Counted from the stretch's first letter, positions 24,001-33,075 are shown. The stretch: DNA of 64,000 nucleotides from Liolophura sinensis (GCF_032854445.1 NC_088302.1:14691338-14755337); one strand, 5' to 3'. The notes: generated by a model from the sequence alone, not told the origin. Made by a program: numbers and translations.

Positions 24001-24473
24001 CGTCATATGCATGTAGGTGAAATATTCCTGAGTACGGCATAAAACACCAATCAATTTCACATTCATTCCCCTACAATCTTGGTGTCCACAGTCCTGTATT
24101 TATTTTGACTTTGTTTTTGTACCTGTATGGGTTGCAAGTCTATGAAGTGACGCTTATGAAAGTTCGACAAACCCTGTCAATTTACCCTGAACACACCTGT
24201 TTCTTTTGTCCATACAATTGACTGTCCTTGACTGTAATGACATTAAAAATTCTTTAGTGTGGCATTAAACAGCAGTGAAACAAATAAATGAAAATCCCCC
24301 ACACGCATGCACCATTTTAGCATCAATCTCCATGACTTTACTTTATTTCATTTGTTTCAGAGCTCAAAAAGGACAATACAGATATGAAGTCTTACATCGA
24401 TAAGCTGGTGGCAAAAGTCCTCACCCATTGCCCTGAGGTCCTAGCTATGGCTGATGATGATGAAAAGCTGTAG
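9041..24473 (+). CDS. Rab11-FIP-like protein with an inserted Sec5-type TIG domain (8-exon gene model)
   Basis: Span of the coding sequence, joined from exons 9041-9089, 17678-17713, 18018-18123, 18862-19852, 20700-20835, 21879-21887, 23596-23652 and 24361-24473; 498 residues, all junctions GT/AG and in frame. Residues about 12-127 form a C2 domain (lipid binding at recycling endosomes in class I FIPs). A basic linker and a Ser-rich stretch follow, then an acidic run (about residues 205-215). Residues about 238-325 form an IPT/TIG domain with a TVCGCDC motif (275-281) and KGDIV..T.SGG, closest to the Sec5/EXOC2 Ral-binding TIG. A second basic linker precedes the coiled-coil FIP Rab11-binding domain (443-498) with the YID motif at 473-475. 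Known: class I FIPs bind Rab11 through this coiled coil and membranes through C2. Inferred: a Rab11 effector that may also bind Ral or another TIG partner. No NPF motif was seen. The exon model is hand-built and not transcript-verified. Confidence 0.85.
9357..9592 (+). repeat. Repeat D copy
   Basis: TGTAATTTTTCAACCTTTTC, GCATTATTCAGTGTAGAATG, GTTTCCAAAATCAAATGAAG, ACTGAAAGTTGCTCTTTTCA. In the first FIP intron, 268 bases after exon 1. Confidence 0.75.
9617..9994 (+). mobile_element. SINE-A remnant split by an inserted SINE-B
   Basis: The left part (about 9617-9677, ...ATGGCCGCCATCTCATATAAGTGAAA) and right part (9954-9994, TTGAGTATGGACTTAAACAA then CAATCAGATAAATAAATAAA) make one SINE-A 3' half interrupted by the SINE-B at about 9690-9953. 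Confidence 0.85.
9690..9953 (+). mobile_element. SINE-B, full-length, tRNA-derived, (CACT)n tail
   Basis: Head GGCCCCGATAGCACAGCTGG contains a perfect A box, TAGCACAGCTGG at 9699-9710; a degenerate B box follows (GGTAGATCC at 9733). The body includes GACTCGTATCAGTATAATGG, TTGCCTTCGGTAAGG and GAAGCAGCACTAGA; the tail is GCACTCATTCACTCGCTCAC. It would be transcribed by RNA polymerase III and mobilised by a LINE. Confidence 0.88.
10975..11212. mobile_element. Repeat C: MITE-like element with TGACCT termini
   Basis: Left end GTGAATGACCTGAAATTTCT; right end, on the - strand, ATGTTAAATGACCTAGTTTG. The centre holds a G-run and TCTGAGAGGGCAGTTAATCC. Related one-ended copies at 281-440, 4000-4190, 32375-32470 and 56235-56335. 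Confidence 0.6.
11933..12130 (+). mobile_element. SINE-A copy, 5'-truncated, with 11-bp target duplication
   Basis: Starts at CAATGCGGACGCTGTGAGTT, retains the B-box-like GAGTTCAAGTCC, ends AATAAATAAATAAA. Flanked by TATTAAATAGA at 11922-11932 and 12131-12141. Confidence 0.92.
13488..13687. other. Assembly gap of 200 N
   Basis: Exactly 200 undetermined bases in the first FIP intron, 226 bases before a long minisatellite. The round length suggests a placeholder, so the true distance is unknown. A short exon could be hidden here. Confidence 0.99.
13914..15154. repeat. Minisatellite: about 27 units of 46 bp
   Basis: Units of 46 bp with the core TTAGATTTAGGCTTCTTGTT, then CAGGGCCAGGGTCAATGTGA and AGACAG. 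I counted 27 units with no indels, so 1241 bases in all. 46 is not a multiple of 3 and the array is intronic, so it is not coding. Three variable sites (GGGCC/GGTCC, GGGTC/GGGCC, ATATGA/ATGTGA) are clustered: the GGTCC form fills most of units 3-9 and the GGGCC...GGGCC form dominates from unit 12 on. Confidence 0.97.
15692..15718 (+). mobile_element. SINE-B stub: 27 bases of 3' end between 17-bp target duplications
   Basis: AGGTTAAACCCCAAGCACTC plus ACTCACT, identical to the SINE-B end at 150-166, flanked by CACAGGGCTAGTATACA at 15675-15691 and 15719-15735. An extreme 5' truncation. Confidence 0.9.
16339..16534 (+). mobile_element. SINE-A copy with internal deletion
   Basis: GGTTAGCAGGCCAGCGCAGT, then CAGCAACCTGCGG, then tail CCCAATCAAATAAATAAATA. 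The B-box region is deleted. A short CTACTA occurs on both sides, too short to call a target duplication. Confidence 0.88.
16989..17148 (+). repeat. Intronic direct repeat, copy 1
   Basis: About 155-160 bases, beginning GGTCTGGAACGTCAGACACT and ending ATGTCACTGTTTCTG. About 88 percent identical by eye to 18167-18322, in the same orientation 1.18 kb away. Lies upstream of FIP exon 2. Confidence 0.88.
17678..17713 (+). CDS. FIP exon 2: 36-nt micro-exon of the C2 domain
   Basis: Acceptor TTTTTAG at 17677, donor GCAG|GTGGGT at 17713/17714. It starts in phase 1 and ends in phase 1 and encodes VHGARGLKGRKAG with its split end codons. This is the ARGL loop after the first C2 strand. Without it the C2 domain lacks its first loop. 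The short length and the fit of both phases make it a convincing small exon. Confidence 0.8.
18018..18123 (+). CDS. FIP exon 3: C2 domain core
   Basis: Acceptor TTTTTTTAG before 18018, donor ACAAT|GTGAGT after 18123. Encodes RHKYSVIFGLGGKKYRT and DPTGCPDWNEEST, residues 30-63. The pattern matches the GKEKY.TSV and P.W.EEA stretches of class I FIP C2 domains. The exon enters in phase 1 and leaves in phase 2, joining to the A at 18862 to give Ile64. Confidence 0.88.
18167..18322 (+). repeat. Intronic direct repeat, copy 2
   Basis: Partner of 16989-17148; shares GAACGAGGACCATAATCCAC and the sequence around it. Lies 43 bases after the exon 3 donor. The two copies bracket FIP exons 2 and 3. Confidence 0.88.
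18862..19852 (+). CDS. FIP exon 4: end of C2, linker and Sec5-like TIG domain
   Basis: The largest exon (991 nt, residues 65-394). It begins after TTTTATACAG and ends AAAAAG|GTGACC, in phase 0. It encodes the last C2 strands (FFTVTEKDDVLGHLSFPL, then GELIYQLYI), a Ser/Thr and basic linker, a DDDDDEAVEE acidic run, and the TIG domain (residues about 238-325). The exon is locally GC-richer than the surrounding introns, as expected of coding sequence. Reading on into the intron would add 23 residues to a TAA at 19922 and lose the Rab-binding end. Confidence 0.92.
20353..20588 (+). mobile_element. SINE-A copy, old and diverged
   Basis: GGGAGGGCCTCTTTGGCCCA head through GTGATTTCAAGTTCAGCTCA to ATCAATCAAAATAAATA. 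Many substitutions; just upstream of FIP exon 5. Confidence 0.85.
20700..20835 (+). CDS. FIP exon 5: basic linker
   Basis: Acceptor ATTTTCCAG, donor AGAA|GTAAGT. Encodes residues 395-439, SLFIKKSNEGSDNKFKKK and following, a Lys/Arg/Asn-rich stretch with KHHARRSSES. It looks disordered and carries possible basophilic kinase sites (RRSS). Phase 0 in, phase 1 out. It fits the variable linker before the Rab-binding domain of FIPs. No domain recognised. Confidence 0.8.
21231..21376 (-). mobile_element. SINE-A copy on the opposite strand to the FIP gene
   Basis: Reads ATTTATTTGATTGGTGTTTT on the + strand, then the body to TTTCCACGTAC; 5'-truncated. The only SINE-A in the FIP gene that is antisense to it. 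Confidence 0.9.
21508..21612 (+). mobile_element. SINE-E (third SINE family) 3' part
   Basis: GCATTCAGTTTCCTCCACTC, CCCACCATTGTATAAGTGG, TTGAGTATAGTACTTAAGAA then CAATCAGATAAGTAAA. Resembles 31271-31408 and 56715-56835, and its tail is related to SINE-A. Confidence 0.65.
21879..21887 (+). CDS. FIP exon 6: candidate 9-nt micro-exon (Lys-Ile-Ala)
   Basis: Nine bases, AAATAGCAA, between a good acceptor (TTTTTCACTGACAG) and a consensus donor (GTAAGT). Phase 1 on both sides, so inclusion adds K-I-A just before the Rab-binding coiled coil and skipping leaves the frame intact (Arg439 followed by Ser). It may be a cassette micro-exon or a chance match. Confidence 0.45.
22160..22570. repeat. Diverged tandem repeat, about four copies of about 110-115 bp
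   Basis: Recurring blocks: TTTGATCAGTTTGAAC, ACAGAAACTGTAACACA, TGTGCATT, CACATATA and CAGCATG..TATAT. The spacing is about 110-115 bases and the copies differ by substitutions and small indels. It sits in the intron after the micro-exon at 21879. Confidence 0.75.
22707..22737. repeat. (AT)n microsatellite
   Basis: A TATATA run in the FIP intron, flanked by GTATATG and ACACCTG. Confidence 0.9.
23596..23652 (+). CDS. FIP exon 7: coiled-coil start of the Rab11-binding domain
   Basis: Acceptor TTTCTTTTCAG, donor AAAG|GTACAT. Encodes SWSKAELVAEVKRLEEENK, a heptad-patterned helix (residues 443-461). It continues without a break into the next exon (E462). Phase 1 in and out. Confidence 0.88.
23931..24054 (+). 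mobile_element. SINE-A 3' half, with an 8-base insertion and no A-rich tail
   Basis: AATGTCTGCCAGCAACCTGT through CTGAGTACGGCATAAAACAC then CAATCAA. The final AATAAA repeats are missing. Between FIP exons 7 and 8. Confidence 0.85.
24203..24293 (+). mobile_element. SINE-E remnant upstream of FIP exon 8
   Basis: TGTTTCTTTTGTCCATACAA through ATTCTTTAGTGTGGCATTAA then ACAGCAGTGAAACAAATAAA. It ends about 67 bases before the exon 8 acceptor. Confidence 0.6.
24361..24473 (+). CDS. FIP exon 8: Rab11-binding domain core and stop
   Basis: Acceptor CATTTGTTTCAG. Encodes ELKKDNTDMK, SYIDKLVAKV, LTHCPEVL and an acidic end, residues 462-498, then TAG. The YID.L...V....P..L pattern is the FIP Rab11-binding signature (Pfam FIP-RBD family), in which the Tyr-Ile-Asp turn contacts Rab11. 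The acidic MADDDEKL end is not a recognised motif. Confidence 0.92.
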
Positions 24474-25214
24474 CAGGCATCTGATTGGCTATAAAAGTCG
24501 ATCAATATTTTAGTCACATGATTTGGAAAGCCATTGAAATTGGTCACTTTCCCTTGAGTTTGTGAAATCATCCAATAACTTGATCTGAATAAGTCACATG
24601 ATCTGAAGAAAATACTTTACTTTTATGAACAAGTCTAGTTATCCGCTGATTTTTTTACTTTAAGTTACAACACATAAAGTTTTTTATGAACAACATAGTT
24701 CTAGAATATTCTCAGTCACATGCAAATACTTTCACTGAAAGGCTTAGTAATGGACATTTAATTCAGAATAATGAGTTGATCTTGGTGGAGAATTGTAAAG
24801 AGATCTGGGTTACAGCATATGATATTATTTTTTGGACAGTTGTGATAGACACATGTATTTCAAACATTTATACTCCTTTTTTTGTATGTGTCACAGATTG
24901 TTATCCTAAAACTGTCCATGTCTTTTACATGTGTACATGTAGACCTATGCATGGTTAAATATTGCTCTGCCAAACCGTCTGTTCATAGCATTACATTTAT
25001 ATCATGCATCAAGGTCACAAAATACTATATGTAGAAGTACTGCTATGCTATAGATATGTCTATTATATACTATATACATTTACAAAATCTCATGGAGTTA
25101 TAATGTACTGGACAGGTGCATTATTCAGCGTGGCGTAAAACACCATTGTGTTTCTATACATGTGCACATAGGAATCCTGTATTTCACCTAAAGTTTAGTA
25201 TGCTTAAAGTGGCA

Positions 25215-25220
25215 AATAAA
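25215..25220 (+). terminator. Candidate polyadenylation signal of the FIP gene (proximal)
   Basis: AATAAA 742 bases past the FIP stop, the first canonical hexamer I noticed in that stretch. It would give a 3' UTR of about 0.75 kb. Confidence 0.35.
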
Positions 25221-26161
25221 GACTGGAAAATGATGCCAACACTGAAATTTTCCTGAATTAGAAATGAATCAAACTTCACAAAAAGCTTTTAACTGGCCCT
25301 TTTAAAGATGGATAACTCAGTCAAAATCAACCAGCATACATCACCTTAAAAACAATAAAGTCTTGGTGAAATATGGTAAATTCTTGGTAAATATAAATGA
25401 TATGCCATACAACTCTATCTAGCCAGGACGTGTATGCATGATGTATTCCAGTACCTACTGATATTTACTGTTGCTTTACCTGTATTTTTTTTTTGCCAAA
25501 TACAGGAGTAGATAAGTTATATGCATGTATCTTCATATATAGCAAATGCCATAACAGAACAAATGTTACGTTTTATCTTTATAAATATGTGTTTTACACT
25601 TATCCACTTTTCTCCATATTTTTCAGGGGCATTACACATACATTTATCATCCATATTTGACAGGTTTTCACACAATGCCATACCCTTGTACGGATTTTGA
25701 AATGTTTGAACTTTTGTGTAACTCAATCATGACAACAGATTTTTGTTAGAGGTTTCTATTTTTCTCCTCATCGTGACTTTCTTTGTGGTATGTGTCCTGG
25801 TGAAGTTAGTCAACTTCTGACAATCTAAAGGATTCATGAAACGTTTGTTTTTCATGTCTTCATTTATTATTTAGAATGTTTTTAAAACAGTAAAATGCAT
25901 TTGAAAGTTCAGGTTCTACAGTGGCCTTTGCAGTCAGTATTGGGACTAGTGACATCACATCAGGTTTTCGCTACATGTACCTAACACTCGTAGACTGTTA
26001 CATTTCATCATTAATCATGTAAATACTGTACTCATAGATTTATGAATACATTTGCCAAACAAGCTAAAAAATGTGGATGTGACGTCACTGATACCCTCTG
26101 GTTCATTACAGCGCAGATGATGTTTTAAGACCATTTTACTGGGTTAGAAACATTCTAAAGA

Positions 26162-26167
26162 AATAAA
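26162..26167 (+). terminator. Candidate polyadenylation signal of the FIP gene (distal)
   Basis: AATAAA followed within 15-40 bases by a T/G-rich tract (GCTGTTTTCTTGGGGAGTGT), the usual downstream element. It would give a 3' UTR of about 1.7 kb. Confidence 0.35.
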
Positions 26168-27046
26168 TCAAGCTGTTTTCTTGGGGAGTGTTTATTGGTC
26201 TTTTATCTAATACTTCATTTTAGCATTGTCTTTCGCAGCCTTTGGAAGGCAGTCTGTGAGTCCAGAAATTAAGTACGGTAACATAGCCTGCAGTCCAGTG
26301 TGCCGTGAGATATAATATACTCCAACAATTTCCATTTCACAAATAACCATAATCTTAAACTCATAATTTCACAGTTACTTTGCATGAATCCTTTAAAATC
26401 ATTAAGGCCAGATGAGGACCTGCCCCAGACACTGCACACGTGTTAATAATGTTTATGGATTGCCATTTTCTGATTTACATTTCCCCCACATAAATGTGCA
26501 AGCTTCTTCTTGTGGTAAATAAGATCTTTATTTCTCCCTTGTTTTAGTAATATTTATTTTATAGTTTATTTGCCTCCTTGTTTTGGATGTTCTTTCTTTT
26601 TGGATATGTTCTGTATTTTCTTCCTGTTTATTTAATAAGTGTTTATTTTGTTACATGTATTTGACAAAAGTTGGCAGTAAGAAAGTAAACAGATGTTTTG
26701 CTGTAGAGAAAAGGGCTAAATTGGAAACATGTATGTTGGGTATCTAGTTAAATTAATGAATTAAAATATGAACTTGTGCAGAATTTTTAAAAAAAAAGAC
26801 AAGATAAATCCAGTAATTGTTGTTAAGAGATGGTAACACACTCTTACTTGACATATACTGAGTCTGTTGTAACTGTACAACAACAATTTCTAATTGCCAA
26901 ATCACAGGGATTTTCACAGCCTGTTATTTCTGGGACTATATTAAACTTCACTGGTATCTAGATGTCAGGTATCTGAACTGTATCAACAGCCATGTGATAC
27001 GTATATATATATATATGTACAAATAATCCTATATGGATTTTATGAA

Positions 27047-27208
27047 GTGAAGTCCAGCTGATGCCAGCTGGAAGTGTGAAGGTCTGCCAGCAACCAGCGG
27101 ATGGTCATAGGTTTCCTCTCACCATAATGCTGTCTGCTGTCATATAAGTGAAATATTCTTGAGTATGGTGTAAAACACCAATCAAATAAATAAATAAATA
27201 AATAAATT
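27047..27208 (+). mobile_element. SINE-A copy, 5'-truncated
   Basis: GTGAAGTCCAGCTGATGCCA through GTCTGCCAGCAACCAGCGG to a five-unit AAAT tail. Downstream of the FIP gene. Confidence 0.9.
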
Positions 27209-27794
27209 TTTTTAACAGAAGACCCTTGTAAACAAATAAAAGGATATTAAATTGTTGATGAATATAAGTCAAAGAAGTCGATCTGAAGAAAGTTTTAGAT
27301 TTTGAGATATGTTGTTTATTTTTGCTCTTTTGGGTATTGTGTGTAAGTGCATGTGTATTTATGATTTTCATATTCTCTGTTTTTTTGTTTATCACTCAGT
27401 TATGGTAAAGGCCTTTGAAATGGAAATATTAACCTGGAGGCTGTACCTGTGTGTATATTTGCTCCCTTATTGAAATGCGTACATGTCACAGATCATATTT
27501 CATGTGAAAGAGGAGATTCAGATCTGTATCTGTACCTGTACCTTTACACCAGAATTCACTTGTACAAATCTTACAAAACTTTGTGGGTATACACATGTTG
27601 ATTTGTGCATATAAAAAGGTGGTGAAAATGTATATGTGTTAAGCACATGTACAGCTCTGTCAAAGGATACTATAATCCCACTGAGAACTGTTTTAGCCCT
27701 AATTCTGACCACCTGACCCCACATCTCCCCCCATCCCCCCTCCCTCTCAGTGAAATCAAAATGTATATCTATGAGCATTGGTATTTGTAGTAAT

Positions 27795-28133
27795 AATAAG
27801 ATATAGCATTGGTAGCCACAGTAATGAGAAGAGCTACATGTAGCATTGATGGCCACAGTAATGAAAGATCTAGTATTGGTAGCCACAGTAATGAGAAGAG
27901 CTACATGTAGCATTGATGGCCACAGTAATGAAAGATCTAGTATTGGTAGTCACAGTAATGAGAAGAGCTACATGTAGCATTGATAGCCACAGTAATGAAA
28001 GATATAGCATTGGTAACCACATTAATGAGAAGAGTTACATGTAGAATTGATGGCCACAGTAATGAGAAGAGCTACATGTTGCATTAGTGGTCACAGTAAT
28101 GAAAGATCTAACATTGGTAGTCACGGTAATGAT
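27795..28133. repeat. Composite minisatellite, 67-bp unit made of 30-bp and 37-bp halves
   Basis: Alternating halves share CATTGRTRGCCACAGTAATG and end either in AAAGATCTAG or in AGAAGAGCTACATGT. About five composite units; the last ones are irregular. It lies downstream of the FIP gene, between the convergent genes. Confidence 0.9.
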
Positions 28134-30104
28134 AAAAAAACAATTATACTGTTTTTTCAATTATCAGTTGTGACTGTGTGTAAGGCAATAGAGAACAGAA
28201 ATCTAAACTAGGGATAACGTTTGAGAAGAACAGTTATAGTTTTCTCCTTGTGAATCAGAACTGGTCAAGCGGCGCACAATATTTTGTACATCATTATTGA
28301 TGTATCATTGTCCTATATGTGCAACATCTTTGTGAAAGTGGGCCCCAGCGTGTTAATGACAGTACAGTTTGTTCATTCTGAGAATTTCAACTCCTTCATA
28401 TTTACAACCCATGTATATTTATGTTTATACATGCATGTTATTTTTTTTTTTAGGCATAGCAACTACACTAAGTTGAAGTTTTGAGAAAAATATTACATGC
28501 AGACACCCATCTATTTCTGGCTCAGGCATTTGTAAGCAAAATAATTCTGCAATAAGCAGGAATTGATGCTGCAAAAATAAAGAGAAACTGATGCAAGACC
28601 TGCCGTCCACAAGATGAAGTGAACACCGACTATGAGAAAATCAAGATATGAGGTTCTCAGGAATTTTGTATTAAGATGCATCGATCATCCACCAAGAAAA
28701 ATGGCGTTTACAACTTAAATTTTGAGGCCTGCATGAATTTATGGTCTGTGGATCTGGGTGGCATACTATATATTCAATTGTCACTATAGTCATGTTTCAT
28801 AAAGCTACATATATATTTTTTTAAGTTCAGTGTATACCTGTACTTGATCTAAACAAAATATATGGATATTTGTGAATATTTCCTTTCATACTCCACATCA
28901 TTTTTGCATGGCTTATCCTCTGAGTTTGTATCCATTACACAAGCGAGTCCAGATTATGTTCTGTGGTACTGTACATGCATGTATGAACACCGATTTAAGA
29001 CTGTTACCAGAGACTTGCTTGCCTTTAACATGTAAATACTGTCCATCAATGTATATATCTATTAATGTACATGTAATATGATCTGATTGCAGTATTGTTC
29101 TAGATCCTCTTTTTTGTCAGTTTCTGTACATCATTTCCTGTCTTAAAAAATACTGTTTGCTCTTTCTTATGTGGAAAATGTCAGTAACATGCATTTTTTC
29201 TGTGTTTAATATTCAAAGCTAATTAGGTTTATGATACACAGTCTACAATTATGTAATCATTTGAAATTTTAGGTCAAGTTGTATTTGAGAAGTACATGTT
29301 TGGAGAACCCAGTGAGAGAACTATTTTATGTGAACAATGTATAAAGTCTTCATCTTGTTACACTTGTTGTGTTAAGAAAGGCCAGTACAAATGGATGGTA
29401 TAGTCAGTAAATTCCTGGTAAGAGGGCCTATATGCTTGAGTTTTGTACCCCAGTGTTAAAGAAATCATTTGTGATTTTATCATTAAAAACCTGCTCGCTA
29501 TTGAAAGTGTCACTTGTCACGGACATGCTGTGGGAATTCATGTATTTTTGCTACACCGTTCTTTTATATGGTACCCAATTGACTGTGATGGTTTTGATGC
29601 ACACTACTGATCCAGTCCTGTGGTTATACGCATGTCTGCGACACAACACAGCAATTAAAGCTGATCAGTCCTTGTTGTTAATCAGATTTAAAATCTGTGG
29701 TGATTTTAGCCAAGGAATCATTTTGGTGTGGGAAGGTTTTTAATACTATCTTAAGCAACAAAGAATTTATTTTGAAATCAAAGTGTGCCTTTTTTCTGCA
29801 TCGAATGTTTCACATTTCAAATTTAGGTATTGTGGTAAACTAAATAGAAAAAGAATTTTTTTTAACTCCCTCCCCCCCCCCCTACCCCAACCTAAAAAAA
29901 ACTTTTACATGACTTTTTCTCAAGGAAAATAATGCAGAAAAGTACTTTTAAAGGAAAACTGCAGTATTAAATAACTAGTTTAAATCTAAACAGGAAACCT
30001 CTAAAATATAAATTGCTAGATGCTAGATGGCTGCCTCTGACTTATGAATTTATGGTCGTTGGATTAAAATGACTCTCTGGTTGCAGATACAATGCAGATT
30101 CCTA

Positions 30105-30200
30105 CCATCTGCACTGGGTGGCCAAGTTCTGCAGATGGACTAATGGCTTCTATAAGAAGTCCTTGACCAGTAAGGATTGCAGTTCAAATCCAGCCCGTGC
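30105..30200 (+). mobile_element. tRNA-like SINE head
   Basis: Contains GGGTGGCCAAGTTCTGCAGA and a B-box-like CAGTTCAAATCCAGCCC at 30180-30196, spaced about as in SINE-A. The tail is not recognisable. Related sequence on the - strand at about 40870-40925 (TGTGAGTTCAAATCC). Confidence 0.4.
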
Positions 30201-30759
30201 TAATACATCCATGGCTTCTGTCATTTATGTCAACCCAACACAGGATTTAAGGACTTTGGGGTGTATGAACAGTCAATAATCTGATCATGATTAGCAGCTA
30301 ATAATCTGGCTGGAATTTCAACTGTTTTATTAGTTGTCTACATTTGTAGCCTTCATTTTGTCATGCAGATCAATTAATGTCTTTAAAAACTGGATTTTAT
30401 GTTTCTGCCAAAATACACTTTTAAGTCTAATTACTGACTTCATAATTATTATGCATCTAGCCGGTAATGTCCGCATTGGCAGAATCTCACAATTGGGTTG
30501 TTTTGATGAAGAAATACTTCTGTTTTGGACCAATCCTCAATTTCTTTCATCACAACATTTGAAGTGTTAATATTTTTATGTAGAGAGATAGTGAGAGATA
30601 AATGGAAGTTTATGGTGACCAATGGCTTTAGGTTTGTATCATGCTCTATGCCACACGTATAATTAAAAAGCTGTAAGTAAGCTGTGTACATATTAAATCA
30701 CCAGATGTTTGTTATGATCTTAAGATTGTGTTTGATTTTCTTTTTCTCATAGTCTGCTT

Positions 30760-31092
30760 CAGGAGCGGTAGATCCAGGATCAATCCTGGGTCGGGTCACC
30801 TCTAAGGCCTTAAAAACTGGAAGTTTTAGCTTGCTTGCTTGGCGTTCAGTATTAAGGGATAGTGGAACGACTGGTTGACCCGTATCAGTATAATGGCTCG
30901 GATGGGGAGGCTACTTGCCTTCGGTAAGGCGTCACAAGGAAGCAGCACTAGATAAAATAGCAGTGGAAATCCATTCTGCAGCAAGGAGGTGCATTTAAAT
31001 TACATGCTCTCTAAATTACATGACTCCTTCCTCGTCAAATGACTGAAAAACTGTTAAGTATGGTGTGAAATCTTAAGCACTCACTGACTCAC
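30760..31092 (+). mobile_element. SINE-B copy with a longer 5' region
   Basis: From GAGCGGTAGATCCAGGATCA through GACCCGTATCAGTATAATGG and CTTGCCTTCGGTAAGG to AGCACTCACTGACTCAC. It has about 100 bases between the B-box-like part and the body that the 9690 copy lacks, so either a second subfamily or an older full-length form. Confidence 0.82.
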
Positions 31093-31270
31093 TTTTTTTC
31101 TTGTAAGATTAATTTTCCTGTTAAATACAAGGCATTCGGTTTCACTGCATATTTGTGCGACCTTGATGACATGGATGACTGGTGTAATCATTTGCACGGT
31201 ATAACATTGAAGACTAGTTATCCTCCACAAGTCTGCTATATGATATCTGCATCTCACAGGTGGAAAAGTT

Positions 31271-31408
31271 TATCGTTAACTTGGCAGAGGTTGGTGGTTT
31301 ACTCTAAACACTCCCGTTTCCGACACGTGTAAAACTGACCACCATTGTATATATGAAACTTTTTTTGGGTGTGGCATTTAAACAACAATGAAATAAATAA
31401 GTAAATAC
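31271..31408 (+). mobile_element. SINE-E copy
   Basis: GCAGAGGTTGGTGGTTTACT, ACTGACCACCATTGTATATA, TTGGGTGTGGCATTTAAACA then ACAATGAAATAAATAAGTAA. Confidence 0.7.
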
Positions 31409-31868
31409 TTGTAGAAAGAAGATACCTACACTGTAGAGAGGCTAATGGTTCTGGGAATACTATTATAGCTAGCAACTGTTCCACTATGGCCAAGGTTCTA
31501 TCAGCATTGGCCACCACAATTCCATTTGTCTGGTCATACGTATAGAATATGTACAAGTCACATCATGACAGTCTGTATATACCATATGCGTATGGTATAT
31601 ACTTGTATATGCTTGTTGGCACCAGATTTTTCAAGTAATAATATACCAAGACTTCAAACTTGGATGTATATAATGTAAGAAAACACCATTTGGGAGGCAG
31701 CATGTTTTTTTTTAACCTGGCGAGGTGGTGCAAGTGTCAGGCAGGACTTCATGCCAAAGTTACATCAAAAATGGATCATAGTGTAACGTTTACACCACTA
31801 CAATGTATCAGTTTCTATTGTAACATCATACTGTCTTTAATGTGACACCATGATGATGAACAGAAGTC

Positions 31869-31995
31869 GGGTTCATGAAGTATACTTTGTGTTAAGTAGC
31901 CCTTTAATACCTAAGTACACTTTTTATCTGTACAACATACATCATCATGGTATCAAGGGCAAACTTAGCTAAGTAAGCTTCATGAAACCTGCCCC
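31869..31995. mobile_element. Fold-back MITE-like element
   Basis: Left arm GGGTTCATGAAGTATACTTT...CCCTTTAATACC; right arm, read on the - strand, GGTTTCATGAAGCTTACTTA...CCCTTGATACC. Arms of about 44 bases with a 40-base loop. A fragment with TCATGAAGCTGTATTAGAAC at about 45040 may be related. Confidence 0.7.
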
Positions 31996-33075
31996 TGAGA
32001 AAGGAAGATTTGACGTCAATAAAATGATGTCAATGTCCTGGTGTCTGGCATGTGACAGGTCCACATTCCAGCCTGTCATAGGATTGAACTCACATGTTTA
32101 TGCTAATTGTCATCATTAAAATTTCTCATCTACATGTACTCTTGTGAACATATTTATTTTATATTTGCATTGTTGTTTAATGCCATATGCATGGATGTTT
32201 CCTCTGTCTTTCCTCAATGTCATTACTGCTGGAAACCATAGTGCCAGGGGTAACCTTTGGCAAGTTATTGACAACCTACAGGTACATGCATGCACACTAC
32301 ATTAGTGGAGTAATTAAACAGCCCAACAAGCATACATGTTAGTATTCTCTTCCATCATCTGATAACTTACAGCAAATGACCTCAAATTTCGCTGAATATT
32401 TTGCTAGATTCTCACGAGTTTTGTTGAAATTTGCACTGATCATTTTGTGAGGGTAACAAATCACCTTAGGAGTACCTTAGATGGTCAGTCCAGCTTGGAC
32501 CCAACCCGCCATTACATGGGATCAGAGAGGTACCCCATCTATCAACACTTTTTTTAGCAACATTTCATAATTGCAGGTGTATAAAATGACTGAATTATTG
32601 CCGGCACACTCCTAACATCGCATGTGCCACTCTCTACGCTCACTGCCGCTACCAGACAAGCTTGACTTTTGGGTCTGTGTAGTGTATGTCAGTCTGTTAG
32701 GCTTAACCTCATCAGTGATGTGCTTACACACATCTATTAAATTAGTATCTGTAAGGTAACTGAAATTATTTCAGTTGCTGCATAGAATCATATTTGCTCA
32801 TATGTTAAGAGAGTGAATGTGAATATTAAAGTATTAAGAGAACCAAATGATGAGTTTTTCTCTTCTTGTTTTGTCACATCACTTCTTACCTCATTACCCC
32901 AGGGACCTGAGGATTTATGTACAAAATTTGCTACATTGGTAACAAATGTAGCATTGGTAAAAAGCAAACTTTAGATGGGCGCTTAACATTGTGCCCCAGG
33001 ATTTTCACTTCTAACACGAGTAAACCACCGACCTTTGGCAGGTATACCTGACAAGTCTCTTGCCTCAAAGCCGTA

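Noticed and set aside
29432-29743. 103-codon open frame between the genes
   Set aside because: Hydrophobic and Cys-rich as expected of T-rich non-coding sequence; no motif or splice context.
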